Part shown: piece after piece, positions 15,580 through 22,692 of the stretch | Layout: the number at the start of each line of letters is the position of its first letter | How positions within the stretch are numbered: the first letter of the stretch is position 1 | Assembly: GCA_002497295.1 (NCBI GenBank) | Contig: DANO01000020.1 | Coordinates: 1-24,036 of the forward strand | DNA from: Euryarchaeota archaeon UBA171 | GTDB lineage: Archaea; Thermoplasmatota; Poseidoniia; Poseidoniales; Thalassarchaeaceae | Direction of reading: 5' to 3' | DNA length: 24,036 nt | Translations under genes and position numbers: made by a program | Notes under the pieces: generated by a model | Told to the model about the DNA's origin: nothing | Database searches by the model: none | The model's input: the letters and a program-made list of their open reading frames with translations, nothing else

Positions 15580-16602
15580 TCATCCGCCAATGAATGACAT
15601 CTCAATTCTATTGGAGGCAGTTACCTGTTCAGATCTCAACTCTGAATAGCGATCTTCCCGATTTCCCCAAGTCATCTCAATTGCTTCAGCTATTTCCACG
15701 TCCGTTAATCCGTCCCTCATCATCGTCAGAAGATCTGTCCCTTTACTTGAGAAGAGGCATGTGAAGAGTCTTCCGTCCGCCGAAAGTCGCGCTCGGGTAC
15801 AGTCGCCACAGAAAGGTTCTGTGACGCTTGAAATGATTCCTACCTCTCCTCCTTTGGCTAATCTATACCTCTTGGCTACGTCGCTTTTCTTATCTGGCGC
15901 AATCTGTTCATTGATTCCGATTATGGCCCTTATCTCTTCGGCGGTTACTACTTCCCCCATACTCCATCCATTAGTGGTCCCAACATCCATGTATTCTATG
16001 AAACGGATGGCGATATTCCTATTAGAAAATCTCTCAACTAAGTCCAGTATCTCGTCTTCATTCAAATTCTTCTTGACGACGGTGTTAATCTTAATCGGAC
16101 CCAAGCCCACTGATTCGGCAGCTTCTATTCCTGCTATCACAGAAGCAACCGTATGGCCGGAGTCAGTTATCGAAGCGAATGTAGATTCATCAATTGCATC
16201 AAGGCTTACAGTCACTCGATCGAGCCCTGCTGCAGATAGAGCAGGTGCATGTCTTGGGAGTAGGACCCCGTTTGTGGTCATGGCTATCTCCACATCCCTC
16301 ATTGAAAGCATGGATACGAGATCTGCCAGATTTTTACGAAGAAGTGGCTCGCCGCCTGTCAGGCGAATTTTCTCCACCCCGAGATCGATGAATATGCCTG
16401 CAAGCCTATCGATCTCCTCGAATGACATTATTCCACCCCTCTCCAAAAAGGGGAAATCGTTGCCAAAGACCTCTCTCGGCATGCAGTATCTGCATCTGAA
16501 ATTGCACCGGTCGGTGACTGATATTCTCAAATCTTTGAGATGTCGACCAAACCGATCTGATGGTCCCCCCCTCATGCAATCAGCGTCCAAGTTATAGGGC
16601 AT
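15580..16602 (-). CDS. moaA: GTP 3',8-cyclase MoaA (molybdenum cofactor)
   Basis: A radical-SAM enzyme making the first intermediate of molybdopterin from GTP. The N-terminal cluster motif is DRCNFRCRYC with Cys 33, 37 and 40. The SAM-binding GGEP follows in IRLTGGEPLLRK. The second Fe-S cluster that holds GTP shows as FCGDCTRARLSADG and FTCLF near the C-terminus. The protein ends in Gly-Gly (339-340), the conserved tail needed for activity. Length 340 aa is usual. An in-frame ATG at codon 10 (MRGGPSDRFGR) may be the true start because the family begins there. It sits 45 bases after the photolyase fusion on the same strand and may share its transcript. Confidence 0.96.
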   Translation of the reverse strand: MPYNLDADCMRGGPSDRFGRHLKDLRISVTDRCNFRCRYCMPREVFGNDFPFLERGGIMSFEEIDRLAGIFIDLGVEKIRLTGGEPLLRKNLADLVSMLSMRDVEIAMTTNGVLLPRHAPALSAAGLDRVTVSLDAIDESTFASITDSGHTVASVIAGIEAAESVGLGPIKINTVVKKNLNEDEILDLVERFSNRNIAIRFIEYMDVGTTNGWSMGEVVTAEEIRAIIGINEQIAPDKKSDVAKRYRLAKGGEVGIISSVTEPFCGDCTRARLSADGRLFTCLFSSKGTDLLTMMRDGLTDVEIAEAIEMTWGNREDRYSELRSEQVTASNRIEMSFIGG

Positions 16603-16647
16603 AGAGTTCGGGGTTAGAAAAGCAATTATTCGCGAAGATCGAATCGT

Positions 16648-18972
16648 TCAATGCTCCCATTCTGAGAAATTCGTTTGTCGAGAATTGGTCTGAAAAACAG
16701 ATGGCTGCCAACCGATCGAACAGTGAAGGTCCGCCACAGCTCTTGCTGCGCTATCCAAAGCACCTCCGGCAGTACCAATTGGGCTTCCAAATGCGTCTCC
16801 AATTATACTAATGGGACCTTGATGAATGACTTTTTTAGGTCCATCGATTGGACGGCTGTACCTCCACAAATGAGCAGACCAACCGTCAGGATTTATGTCG
16901 AGAGTTGTGGCTACATGTGCAGCCATGCTTGGCAAACTTCGTTCCAGATCTGTATTGCAGATAGCACCATCAATACGGACTTCAAGAGTTTCTCGATCAA
17001 TGCCTTTACGGGTTAAAATCCACCCTTTTGGGGCTTTGGTTATACTGGTCGAGCAAGGACCCCATGCTACCCAACACGATTCACTTCGACCACATAATTC
17101 GATGGATGTGGTTTTGGTCAATGCCTTAGATTGCTCGAGAGGAACAGCAACGATGACGTGGTCGTGATATGCTTCCAACGGTCCTTCTGGGGTCGTAATT
17201 TGCAGTCGGGCCCGGTTTGGTTCCACTTCGACGTCATCTACACGGTGGTGTTGACGGAAGAGGAGCCCCTTCCCAAGATATTCCAGAAGATGAGGGAGGG
17301 TAGACTCTGGATTTTCTCCGTCTGCCTCTAGAAATCCTCGGTCTATCCAATCTTGCACGTGACGCTTGGCCCAATTCGGCCAACTGTCGATTTTAGGTGC
17401 ACCGATTTGGAATGGTGTGCCATCTCCTGCTCTCCGATCTGATAGGCGCCCACTGGCCCTCTGGCCTTTATCATAAACAATGACATCATGGCCAAGATCG
17501 CTGAGTAATCGGGCTGTAAACCGCCCCGATAGGCCGCCTCCTACGATACCGATGTTGAGTTTTCGGCCTCCGGTTGGTGCTTCGGTCCATGCCTTGTAGC
17601 GTTCAATGTCGAGTCGTGCTGCGTGATCTCGGGAATCGCGTCGACGGACTCGGCCCATACGCAGGTCCGGTGGGTCGAAAGGGCGGTCGAAGAGTCCGAA
17701 GCACCACATCACCCCCGCGATTGAATTGGGGTTTCTTCCGTCCAAGGCATACCGATCGTTGAGATCTTGAGTGAGACGCATGGCCGTCTCAGGATCGTCG
17801 ACCCAATGTACCGTACCCTTACCCCATGTCATGCGGACGTTGTTGTGCATAATGCCATGGCGAACCATCCCGACTTGAGCTGCATCCCAGAGTGCGTCGT
17901 TACTTTTGCCTCGCTCTATATCCATCTTGAAGAGGGGGTCTTGGGCCGGGGTCGAATTTTTCCATGTATCACGTGCCCAACTAGGTAGATGTCCCCATTC
18001 TGATGGTTGATCAGTAGCGTGTGAGTGATGGTAGGCATGCTCCCGAAAAACTAACATTTCATCGAGGAATTTCTCAGCTCCTTTTGTGCCTGACTCTGCG
18101 GCATCGCGGACGAGCCGCGTCGCTGCTATCATACCGTGGTGCAGCCATGGCGATATTCCACTGACGCCGTTCCGCATAGCCGCATTATTTCGTGTGCGAT
18201 GATAGCGGCTCAAGCCGTTCTCAAGGTAAGCGTTCCATCGCGCTAAACCAGCAGAAGCACCGCCCACCATGTCAGTCACCGGAACAACCGTTGGGTCAAT
18301 TTGACAAGTTGATAACAAGCTGCGTGCACCATCCTTGTTGAGTTCGATGGACGCTTCCACGGGAGTGAATGGTGGTGTCCATATCTCAGGCAAGGGAATG
18401 ATTTCCTGGTTAGAGATTGGCCACGGTCGTGTCATGCGCCGCTTCATTTCCCTCTTGGTAGCGTCTCGGAATCGAAAGGGCCTGTCGCAAGTGCGGCCAA
18501 ACACGGGACGAGGCAATACACAGTGGGCATCCACCTCAATGACAGTGCGTATACGTGCCACCGAATTCGTCCAATCTGACCATGGGGAGAGATCTACGAG
18601 ATCAGTGACTATGACTGCCGCTTCATCAGCAAGTTGTAGCAGATATGGTTCACGGTGGCCGTCTCGTGCTACATGTAGTACGTGCTTGACGCCTATTTCT
18701 TTTGCACGCAGTGCAACGTCAGCAGCACCTTCCAACAAAAAGCGATGGTGCCGGTAAGACGCATGCGGGTATCTCTCATCGATTCCCTGGTAGATTAGAA
18801 GCGGTAATCCGAGCTTCTTTGCAATCGTGCGGGCGACGTCAAAGGTCGGATTCTCATCCAACCGCAATGCAGCACGCATCCAGTGAACTACAATACTGGG
18901 TGATTCTGATACTGGGCCTTCATGAGTCAGGCATCGCTCATCAAGATGGGGCGGCAGGTGAATATCCATCAT
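16648..18972 (-). CDS. Photolyase (class II-like) fused to a renalase-like FAD/NAD(P) oxidoreductase
   Basis: A 774-aa two-part flavoprotein. Residues 1-465 form a photolyase/cryptochrome unit: VVHWMRAALRLDENPTFD and HHRFLLEGAADVA in the antenna domain, then the FAD-binding helical domain with LWDAAQVGMVRHGIMHNNVRM and the class II-type signature YALDGRNPNSIAGVMWCFGLFDRPF (split: residues 408-432). Residues 473-755 form a second Rossmann flavoprotein with GIVGGGLSG (475-483), VIVYDKGQRASGRLSDRR, and a C-terminal FAD clasp IIGDAFGSPIGTAGGALDSA. This half resembles renalase and small amine-oxidase-like proteins. The first half probably repairs UV cyclobutane dimers; the second might supply or recycle reduced flavin, which is an inference. 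A TATA-like AAAGATATTC about 24 bases before the ATG suggests a nearly leaderless transcript. moaA follows. Confidence 0.88.
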   Translation of the reverse strand: MMDIHLPPHLDERCLTHEGPVSESPSIVVHWMRAALRLDENPTFDVARTIAKKLGLPLLIYQGIDERYPHASYRHHRFLLEGAADVALRAKEIGVKHVLHVARDGHREPYLLQLADEAAVIVTDLVDLSPWSDWTNSVARIRTVIEVDAHCVLPRPVFGRTCDRPFRFRDATKREMKRRMTRPWPISNQEIIPLPEIWTPPFTPVEASIELNKDGARSLLSTCQIDPTVVPVTDMVGGASAGLARWNAYLENGLSRYHRTRNNAAMRNGVSGISPWLHHGMIAATRLVRDAAESGTKGAEKFLDEMLVFREHAYHHSHATDQPSEWGHLPSWARDTWKNSTPAQDPLFKMDIERGKSNDALWDAAQVGMVRHGIMHNNVRMTWGKGTVHWVDDPETAMRLTQDLNDRYALDGRNPNSIAGVMWCFGLFDRPFDPPDLRMGRVRRRDSRDHAARLDIERYKAWTEAPTGGRKLNIGIVGGGLSGRFTARLLSDLGHDVIVYDKGQRASGRLSDRRAGDGTPFQIGAPKIDSWPNWAKRHVQDWIDRGFLEADGENPESTLPHLLEYLGKGLLFRQHHRVDDVEVEPNRARLQITTPEGPLEAYHDHVIVAVPLEQSKALTKTTSIELCGRSESCWVAWGPCSTSITKAPKGWILTRKGIDRETLEVRIDGAICNTDLERSLPSMAAHVATTLDINPDGWSAHLWRYSRPIDGPKKVIHQGPISIIGDAFGSPIGTAGGALDSAARAVADLHCSIGWQPSVFQTNSRQTNFSEWEH

Positions 18973-19173
18973 ATGGAAAATTGTAATCGGGAATATCTTT
19001 TGAATAGCCGTTCTTTGCCGCGATGCTCATATTTTTCCCTTGCTTGTCAGTAAAAGTATGAGTCCAACCTCATTTTTGACGTCCCTCCCACCAATTTCAG
19101 CTTCCATGATATCATAGCGGGAGAAGGCGATATTGGACGTAGGTTCAAGTTGGTGTGCCTTCAGGGATTTATC

Positions 19174-19737
19174 ATGCTGACCATTAGCGACAAGGCTCAT
19201 GAGATGCTTCTCCATTACTCGGCACAGGCGGAAGAAGGCGATTCTCTGGCTCTTCGAATCGAAATAGTAGGGAGGGGGCCCAAGGGGTTTCAATACGATC
19301 TCCAGTTTATTGACATCGATGATGCAAGTGATGACGATGTTGCGCAAGAGGCTCGTGGATTTCAAATTCGGATTGCAGTACGGAGCGCGAAATACTTGGA
19401 TGGTGCGACTTTGGATTTCAAAGAGACTCTGATGGGCGGGGGCTTTTCCTTTGAAAATCCAAATCCACTGTGGATTGATGATCTGTCTCAAAGGGTTGCA
19501 GAAGTGATTGACAAGAACGTGAATCCGGCCGTAGCATCGCATGGAGGCCATGTGGACTTGGTCGGTGTAGATGAGAAGAAGGCAATAATCGCATTCGGAG
19601 GTGGCTGTCAGGGATGTGGGATGGCTGATGTCACACTGAAGCAAGGGGTTGAGGTCATGATCATGGATAATGTTCCGGAAATAATTGAGGTCATTGATGC
19701 GACGGATCACGCCGCGGGTGCTAACCCATTCTATTGA
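19174..19737 (+). CDS. nfuA: NfuA-type Fe-S cluster carrier
   Basis: Carries and delivers 4Fe-4S clusters to client proteins. From the ATG at 19174, which follows AGGGAT, the protein is 187 aa, nearly the same as E. coli NfuA (191 aa); a TTG start 24 bases upstream is less likely. Residues 1-95 are a degenerate A-type (IscA/HesB-like) domain (MLTISDKAHEML) without the usual cysteines. Residues 100-187 are the NifU-type domain with NPAVASHGGHVDLVGV and the cluster site GGGCQGCGMADVTLKQGVE (Cys 145 and 148). The end DATDHAAGANPFY copies the plan of bacterial NfuA tails. Client enzymes could include MoaA, encoded nearby on the opposite strand. Confidence 0.93.
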   Translation: MLTISDKAHEMLLHYSAQAEEGDSLALRIEIVGRGPKGFQYDLQFIDIDDASDDDVAQEARGFQIRIAVRSAKYLDGATLDFKETLMGGGFSFENPNPLWIDDLSQRVAEVIDKNVNPAVASHGGHVDLVGVDEKKAIIAFGGGCQGCGMADVTLKQGVEVMIMDNVPEIIEVIDATDHAAGANPFY

Positions 19738-19752
19738 TTTCAGTTTCAATAG
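19731..19752. terminator. Weak symmetric hairpin covering both stop codons (nfuA / PAC2 gene)
   Basis: CTATTGA, eight bases, TCAATAG, extendable by one T-A pair at the outside. Each arm contains the TGA stop of one of the two convergent genes. AT-rich and without a strong T run, so any termination role is doubtful; part of the symmetry follows from both proteins ending in Tyr-stop. Confidence 0.25.
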
Positions 19753-20558
19753 ACCATGCTTATTTCATCGTCATCTGGCTTGTTACTAGGAGCTGGAAGG
19801 GCGGAGGCCTGGGCTCTCTCGAAGACCTCTCTTACTCTATTCTCGATTTCTCTAGCATCATCTAGTAGGGTCTGCACGGGGATTTCGATATCCATTAGAT
19901 CGCAAAGTGCTTCAACAGCGATCAATGCCGCTCTTGCATCCGGATAGGCTGGATTGCACTCGGCCAGGAGGACCGTCACATCGAGATTCTGACGTTCACC
20001 TTCGGCGAGAAGGAAGCCGGATACCCCGGTCACTATTCCCTGCTGTATCCTCTGTATCCCAGCTTTGTCCAGTGCGTCTCTTCCATGCTGTAGTGAAGAT
20101 ACGCCCCATATCTCTCCATCCTCCTTGAGTCCCAAGTCTTCACTGACCAAACCATCAATGATGACTAGTCGGTCAAAGCCTCCGCCATGGACCCACTCCA
20201 GGATAGTATTCGAAAATTGTACATCGCTACTTTGGGGGAATTGGATTTCAGATATGAAGACACCAAATTGGTCACCTTGGTAGACTCGAACAGGATGTTT
20301 GGGTACGGATTCTTGGATCAGGGCTACAGCTGGGAAATCAGGATTTATGACCGTTCCCATCGGATTAAGATTCATTGACTTGATAAGATGCGAAGCTGCA
20401 ATCACCCCCACAGAACCGACGGTAGTAAGGCCACAGACTGCTACGCCTCCAAGCGTAGCGGGGTCTGCCCCCTTTTGGAGTACTAACGAATAACTCCCTC
20501 CAACGGGTTCGACCATGAATCCGGCAATGGACGGCTCATCTTGAATTATGCGGGTCAA
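19746..20558 (-). CDS. PAC2-family protein (proteasome assembly chaperone-like)
   Basis: A 270-aa soluble protein of the PAC2 family, which includes eukaryotic proteasome assembly chaperones and archaeal PbaA. Visible hallmarks are VAVCGLTTVGSVGVIAASHLIK (about 39-60), the strand and loop ILEWVHGGGFDRLVIIDGL, GIVTGVSGFLLAEGE and a helix VLLAECNPAYPDARAALIAVEAL, followed by a charged helical tail. The C-terminus reads DDDEISMVY. Archaeal proteasome chaperones and ATPases often end in hydrophobic-Tyr-any (HbYX) to dock on the 20S ring; here Tyr is last, not second to last, so the motif is at best degenerate. Promoter sequence is shared with the divergent gene at 20601, 42 bases away. Confidence 0.85.
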   Translation of the reverse strand: MTRIIQDEPSIAGFMVEPVGGSYSLVLQKGADPATLGGVAVCGLTTVGSVGVIAASHLIKSMNLNPMGTVINPDFPAVALIQESVPKHPVRVYQGDQFGVFISEIQFPQSSDVQFSNTILEWVHGGGFDRLVIIDGLVSEDLGLKEDGEIWGVSSLQHGRDALDKAGIQRIQQGIVTGVSGFLLAEGERQNLDVTVLLAECNPAYPDARAALIAVEALCDLMDIEIPVQTLLDDAREIENRVREVFERAQASALPAPSNKPDDDEISMVY

Positions 20559-20600
20559 GGTAATTGTTGCAGATGTTCATAAAAAAGGGGGAAAATTAAC

Positions 20601-21164
20601 ATGAGTCCCGGTAATCGCTGGCTCATGAGCGATTCTGAAGAGGAGGCTCGGCTCTATTTGCAGGTGGGTTCCCAAGAGATTGATCTAAAGGGAACAATGC
20701 GTGAAGTCAACGATGAATGGATTCGCATCAAGGATCGAGATACCTGGGCATCAGCTCTTTCCAAGATTCGCATCGCACGACAAGCAGCGATTGATGCTTC
20801 GATAGAAGCAATGACGAAGCAAGGCATACCAGAAAGTGGGTCTGCTTTCAACCGGCTGATCGACAATTGTGGGATTCACAAAACTGCCGATATCATATTG
20901 GCAGCCGTGCATTTTCTACGCTCGGTAGAGAAGCAGAATGACTCGCCTCCAAGAGTGGTTAAGCGTCTTCTTATCTCCACAGGCAAGTGGACCGAGGAGG
21001 AAATTGAAAAATGGAATATCTCGCTTTACATGAATAGAATGATCGAAGGCGGGTCGAGCATGGGTAAGTCGTCCCTCTTGACATATCCGCCAGGCACGGA
21101 CAAAAACCGATATGCCATATTGACTGATGCTGGTATCGATCATCTTGAGAGGCTGTCGGCGTGA
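20601..21164 (+). CDS. Protein of unknown function, overlapping a pentapeptide-repeat gene
   Basis: A 187-aa soluble, charged protein that I do not recognise. The ATG at 20601 follows an AGGGGG ribosome site at nine bases; an ATG at 20625 (MSDSEEEARLY) is an alternative. Residues 10-45 look like beta strands (RLYLQVGSQEIDLKG), residues 50-85 a long amphipathic helix, and 95-185 an all-helical part with a possible winged-helix-like end (NRYAILTDAGIDHLERL). No signal peptide, membrane helix, Cys cluster or catalytic motif is visible. The stop overlaps the GTG start of the next gene (GTGA), so the two products are probably made together. Confidence 0.8.
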   Translation: MSPGNRWLMSDSEEEARLYLQVGSQEIDLKGTMREVNDEWIRIKDRDTWASALSKIRIARQAAIDASIEAMTKQGIPESGSAFNRLIDNCGIHKTADIILAAVHFLRSVEKQNDSPPRVVKRLLISTGKWTEEEIEKWNISLYMNRMIEGGSSMGKSSLLTYPPGTDKNRYAILTDAGIDHLERLSA

Positions 21165-21562
21165 ACGACAACGGGGACGAGGATGCCAAGGATTGGTCAT
21201 ACACATCTCATGTACGCGCCGATCTCCGAGGAGTGAACCTGTCGGGGGCGGACCTACGGCGCGCGATATTCGATGGCGCGGATCTTGAGGGTGCGAACCT
21301 GTCGGGGGCGGATTTACGAGGTGCTTCATTCAAGCGTGCGAATCTCATGAAGGCTGCTCTTGACGATTCGGACATGCGTAATGCGAGATTCATCAAAGCA
21401 AAATTGAGTCTTTCAAATATGCAAGGAGCTCGTATGGATGGTGCAGACCTAAGAGGGATTAGGGGCCGATATGCAATATGGAGAGAAGCTAATTGGTGGG
21501 ATGCGACTATGGATGATTCTCTCAGAAAGGCTCTATCGAAAAAATGGCCTAAGCCACAATAG
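21161..21562 (+). CDS. Pentapeptide-repeat protein
   Basis: A 133-aa protein from a GTG start, in GTGA overlap with the preceding gene. Residues 18-100 are tandem pentapeptides of the A(D/N)LXX type (ADLRG VNLSG ADLRR AIFDG ADLEG and so on), which fold as a right-handed square beta-helix. About 16 repeats give roughly four coils. The end (WREANWWDATMDDSLRKALSKKW) is a short helical cap. Some pentapeptide proteins mimic DNA and bind gyrase, but this one has no feature that assigns a target. DNA repeats confirm internal duplication: the 18 bases at 21235-21252 recur exactly at 21295-21312, 60 bases (four pentapeptides) apart. Confidence 0.9.
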   Translation: MNDNGDEDAKDWSYTSHVRADLRGVNLSGADLRRAIFDGADLEGANLSGADLRGASFKRANLMKAALDDSDMRNARFIKAKLSLSNMQGARMDGADLRGIRGRYAIWREANWWDATMDDSLRKALSKKWPKPQ

Positions 21563-21574
21563 TGCATCTTAGTA

Positions 21575-22024
21575 CTAATTTTCAAATATTCTACTCAGAC
21601 CCTTTTTCATCCAATCGGGAATAGGTTCCTTTTCTGTGACTGCGTCCATGCTGGTACAGACCGTAGTCTGAATCGCGCTCCAACACAAAACTCCATGCTG
21701 GTTTTCAATCACATAACGCCATGTGATCGATGTCTTTCCGAGCTTAATCACCGTAATCTCACAATTTGCAATATCTCCATATTCAAGGGGATGGTGGAAT
21801 TCGGCTTCACTGTGGATAAGGGGCAATGCGATTTTCTTCTCATGCAAAACATCGCGGTAATGCATGTCGCAGGTTGATTCCCAAGATTCCTCGAAAAATC
21901 GGTGTGCCAAATCCCAGTAATTGGGATAGTAGACTATACCTGCAACATCGACCATAGGGAAGTCGATTCGCCGGGCAGATGTGAATGGCATACTAACTTG
22001 TGAGGCTGCCTTCTTCATATCCAT
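21575..22024 (-). CDS. Acyl-CoA thioesterase of the hotdog (4HBT/YbgC) family
   Basis: A 149-aa single hotdog domain. The diagnostic segment is RRIDFPMVDVAGIVYYPNYWDLAHRF (split: RRIDFPMVDVAG at about 19-30, then IVYYPNYWDLAHRF), the counterpart of the D-x-D-x-x-G-x-V-Y/F-x-x-Y active-site motif, followed by the helix FFEESW. The strands PLIHSEAEFHHPLEYGD and ITVIKLGKTSITWRYVI complete the fold. It likely hydrolyses an acyl- or aryl-CoA; the substrate is undetermined. ATGs at 22024 and 22018 are equal candidates. It lies 26 bases downstream of the membrane protein gene and stops 12 bases from the convergent pentapeptide gene. Confidence 0.88.
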   Translation of the reverse strand: MDMKKAASQVSMPFTSARRIDFPMVDVAGIVYYPNYWDLAHRFFEESWESTCDMHYRDVLHEKKIALPLIHSEAEFHHPLEYGDIANCEITVIKLGKTSITWRYVIENQHGVLCWSAIQTTVCTSMDAVTEKEPIPDWMKKGLSRIFEN

Positions 22025-22050
22025 TTGCTAAACTCGAGCAGTTCAATGGG

Positions 22051-22560
22051 TTACTTCCTGGGGGATGTTAGAAGCATGCTGGTTACAATCGGCCCTGTGT
22101 CGTTAACAGAGGGGTAGTTCAGGGTGTTATTGGAAGCAGGTATGGCCCATGGATTGTCTTCAAACCCGCATCTTCTATCTGTCTGCTGGCTATCGGGCGC
22201 CCCATACCTGAATGAGGCTATGCTTGCCGCGAAGTGTGTGCCTCCTAGAATGGCCATCACTGTTTGTTCGATGAATGTGGCAGGGGATGACCATTCTGGA
22301 TTTGTCAGCATTGTTGCGCTTCCCAAGATTAGAGCGGATAGAGAGCACAAAACCGCGATGTGCATGTAAAGAGCGTTCTTCTCTGGTCTCATACTACTCC
22401 CAACAGATGATAGCAGCATGAAGAGGCCAAAGAGACTTGGAAAGAGTGCTGTTACAAAGCCTGTTGTTAACCAAAAAACGACGCCTAGAGTGATCATTAG
22501 GAAGCCTATGGCGGCAGTCAATTGAGGCATGGTCAAACCAATAAAATTGTAACGTCCCAT
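22051..22560 (-). CDS. Four-helix integral membrane protein of unknown function
   Basis: About 169 aa from the ATG at 22560. That start is preferred over the ATG at 22578 because a TATA-like TATCATATAC is centred 26 bases before it, fitting a leaderless transcript. Four hydrophobic segments are seen: LTAAIGFLMITLGVVFWLTTG, VTALFPSLFGLFMLLSSVG, MHIAVLCSLSALILGSA and FIEQTVMAILGGTHFAASIA, with a short basic loop (RPEKNALY) between the second and third. The soluble tail is polar and Asn/Ser-rich. I do not recognise a family with an assigned role. The thioesterase gene follows on the same strand. Confidence 0.72.
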   Translation of the reverse strand: MGRYNFIGLTMPQLTAAIGFLMITLGVVFWLTTGFVTALFPSLFGLFMLLSSVGSSMRPEKNALYMHIAVLCSLSALILGSATMLTNPEWSSPATFIEQTVMAILGGTHFAASIASFRYGAPDSQQTDRRCGFEDNPWAIPASNNTLNYPSVNDTGPIVTSMLLTSPRK

Positions 22561-22580
22561 GGTGTTGGGTAATTGCATCA

Positions 22581-22590
22581 GTATATGATA
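22581..22590 (-). promoter_or_regulatory. Possible TATA box for the membrane protein gene
   Basis: TATCATATAC on the minus strand, centred 26 bases upstream of the ATG at 22560. The distance equals that between a TATA box and the transcription start in archaea, so the mRNA may begin at the start codon. Confidence 0.4.
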
Positions 22591-22606
22591 TTCCGTTCAT
22601 CGTTTT

Positions 22607-22624
22607 AGAACAAAAATTTGTTCT
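22607..22624. promoter_or_regulatory. Perfect operator-like palindrome in a divergent promoter region
   Basis: AGAACAAA, two A, TTTGTTCT: an eight-base perfect inverted repeat with a two-base centre. It lies between the membrane protein gene and the secreted esterase gene, upstream of both candidate TATA boxes, where a dimeric helix-turn-helix regulator could control both. The rest of the spacer (22561-22692) holds only the two candidate promoters. Confidence 0.5.
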
Positions 22625-22665
22625 GAAAATCATAATCCAGAAGGTGTAATGTCTGGGAAACAAAC

Positions 22666-22673
22666 AAATAATT
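22666..22673 (+). promoter_or_regulatory. Possible TATA box for the secreted esterase gene
   Basis: AAATAATT centred about 24 bases before the ATG at 22693, preceded by an A-rich GAAAC stretch in the BRE position. No ribosome site precedes the ATG, consistent with a leaderless mRNA. Confidence 0.35.
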
Positions 22674-22692
22674 GCTTCTCATTCAATATATC

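Noticed and set aside
15572..15582. Palindrome TGAGT-T-ACTCA at the trm1/moaA junction as a terminator
   Set aside because: The outer bases are simply the two facing TGA stops; only two further bases on each side match, too few for a terminator.
15761..16597. A 278-codon open frame on the plus strand opposite moaA
   Set aside because: It is Ser-rich shadow sequence; moaA on the other strand carries every expected Fe-S motif.
18973..19173. A small gene or RNA between the photolyase and nfuA genes
   Set aside because: No open frame with a plausible start or protein pattern and no tRNA-like or strong hairpin fold was seen; it reads as promoter space for two divergent genes.
19027..19749. A 240-codon open frame on the minus strand opposite nfuA
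   Set aside because: It mirrors the nfuA frame, shows no domain pattern and ends in low-complexity sequence, while nfuA has clear family motifs.
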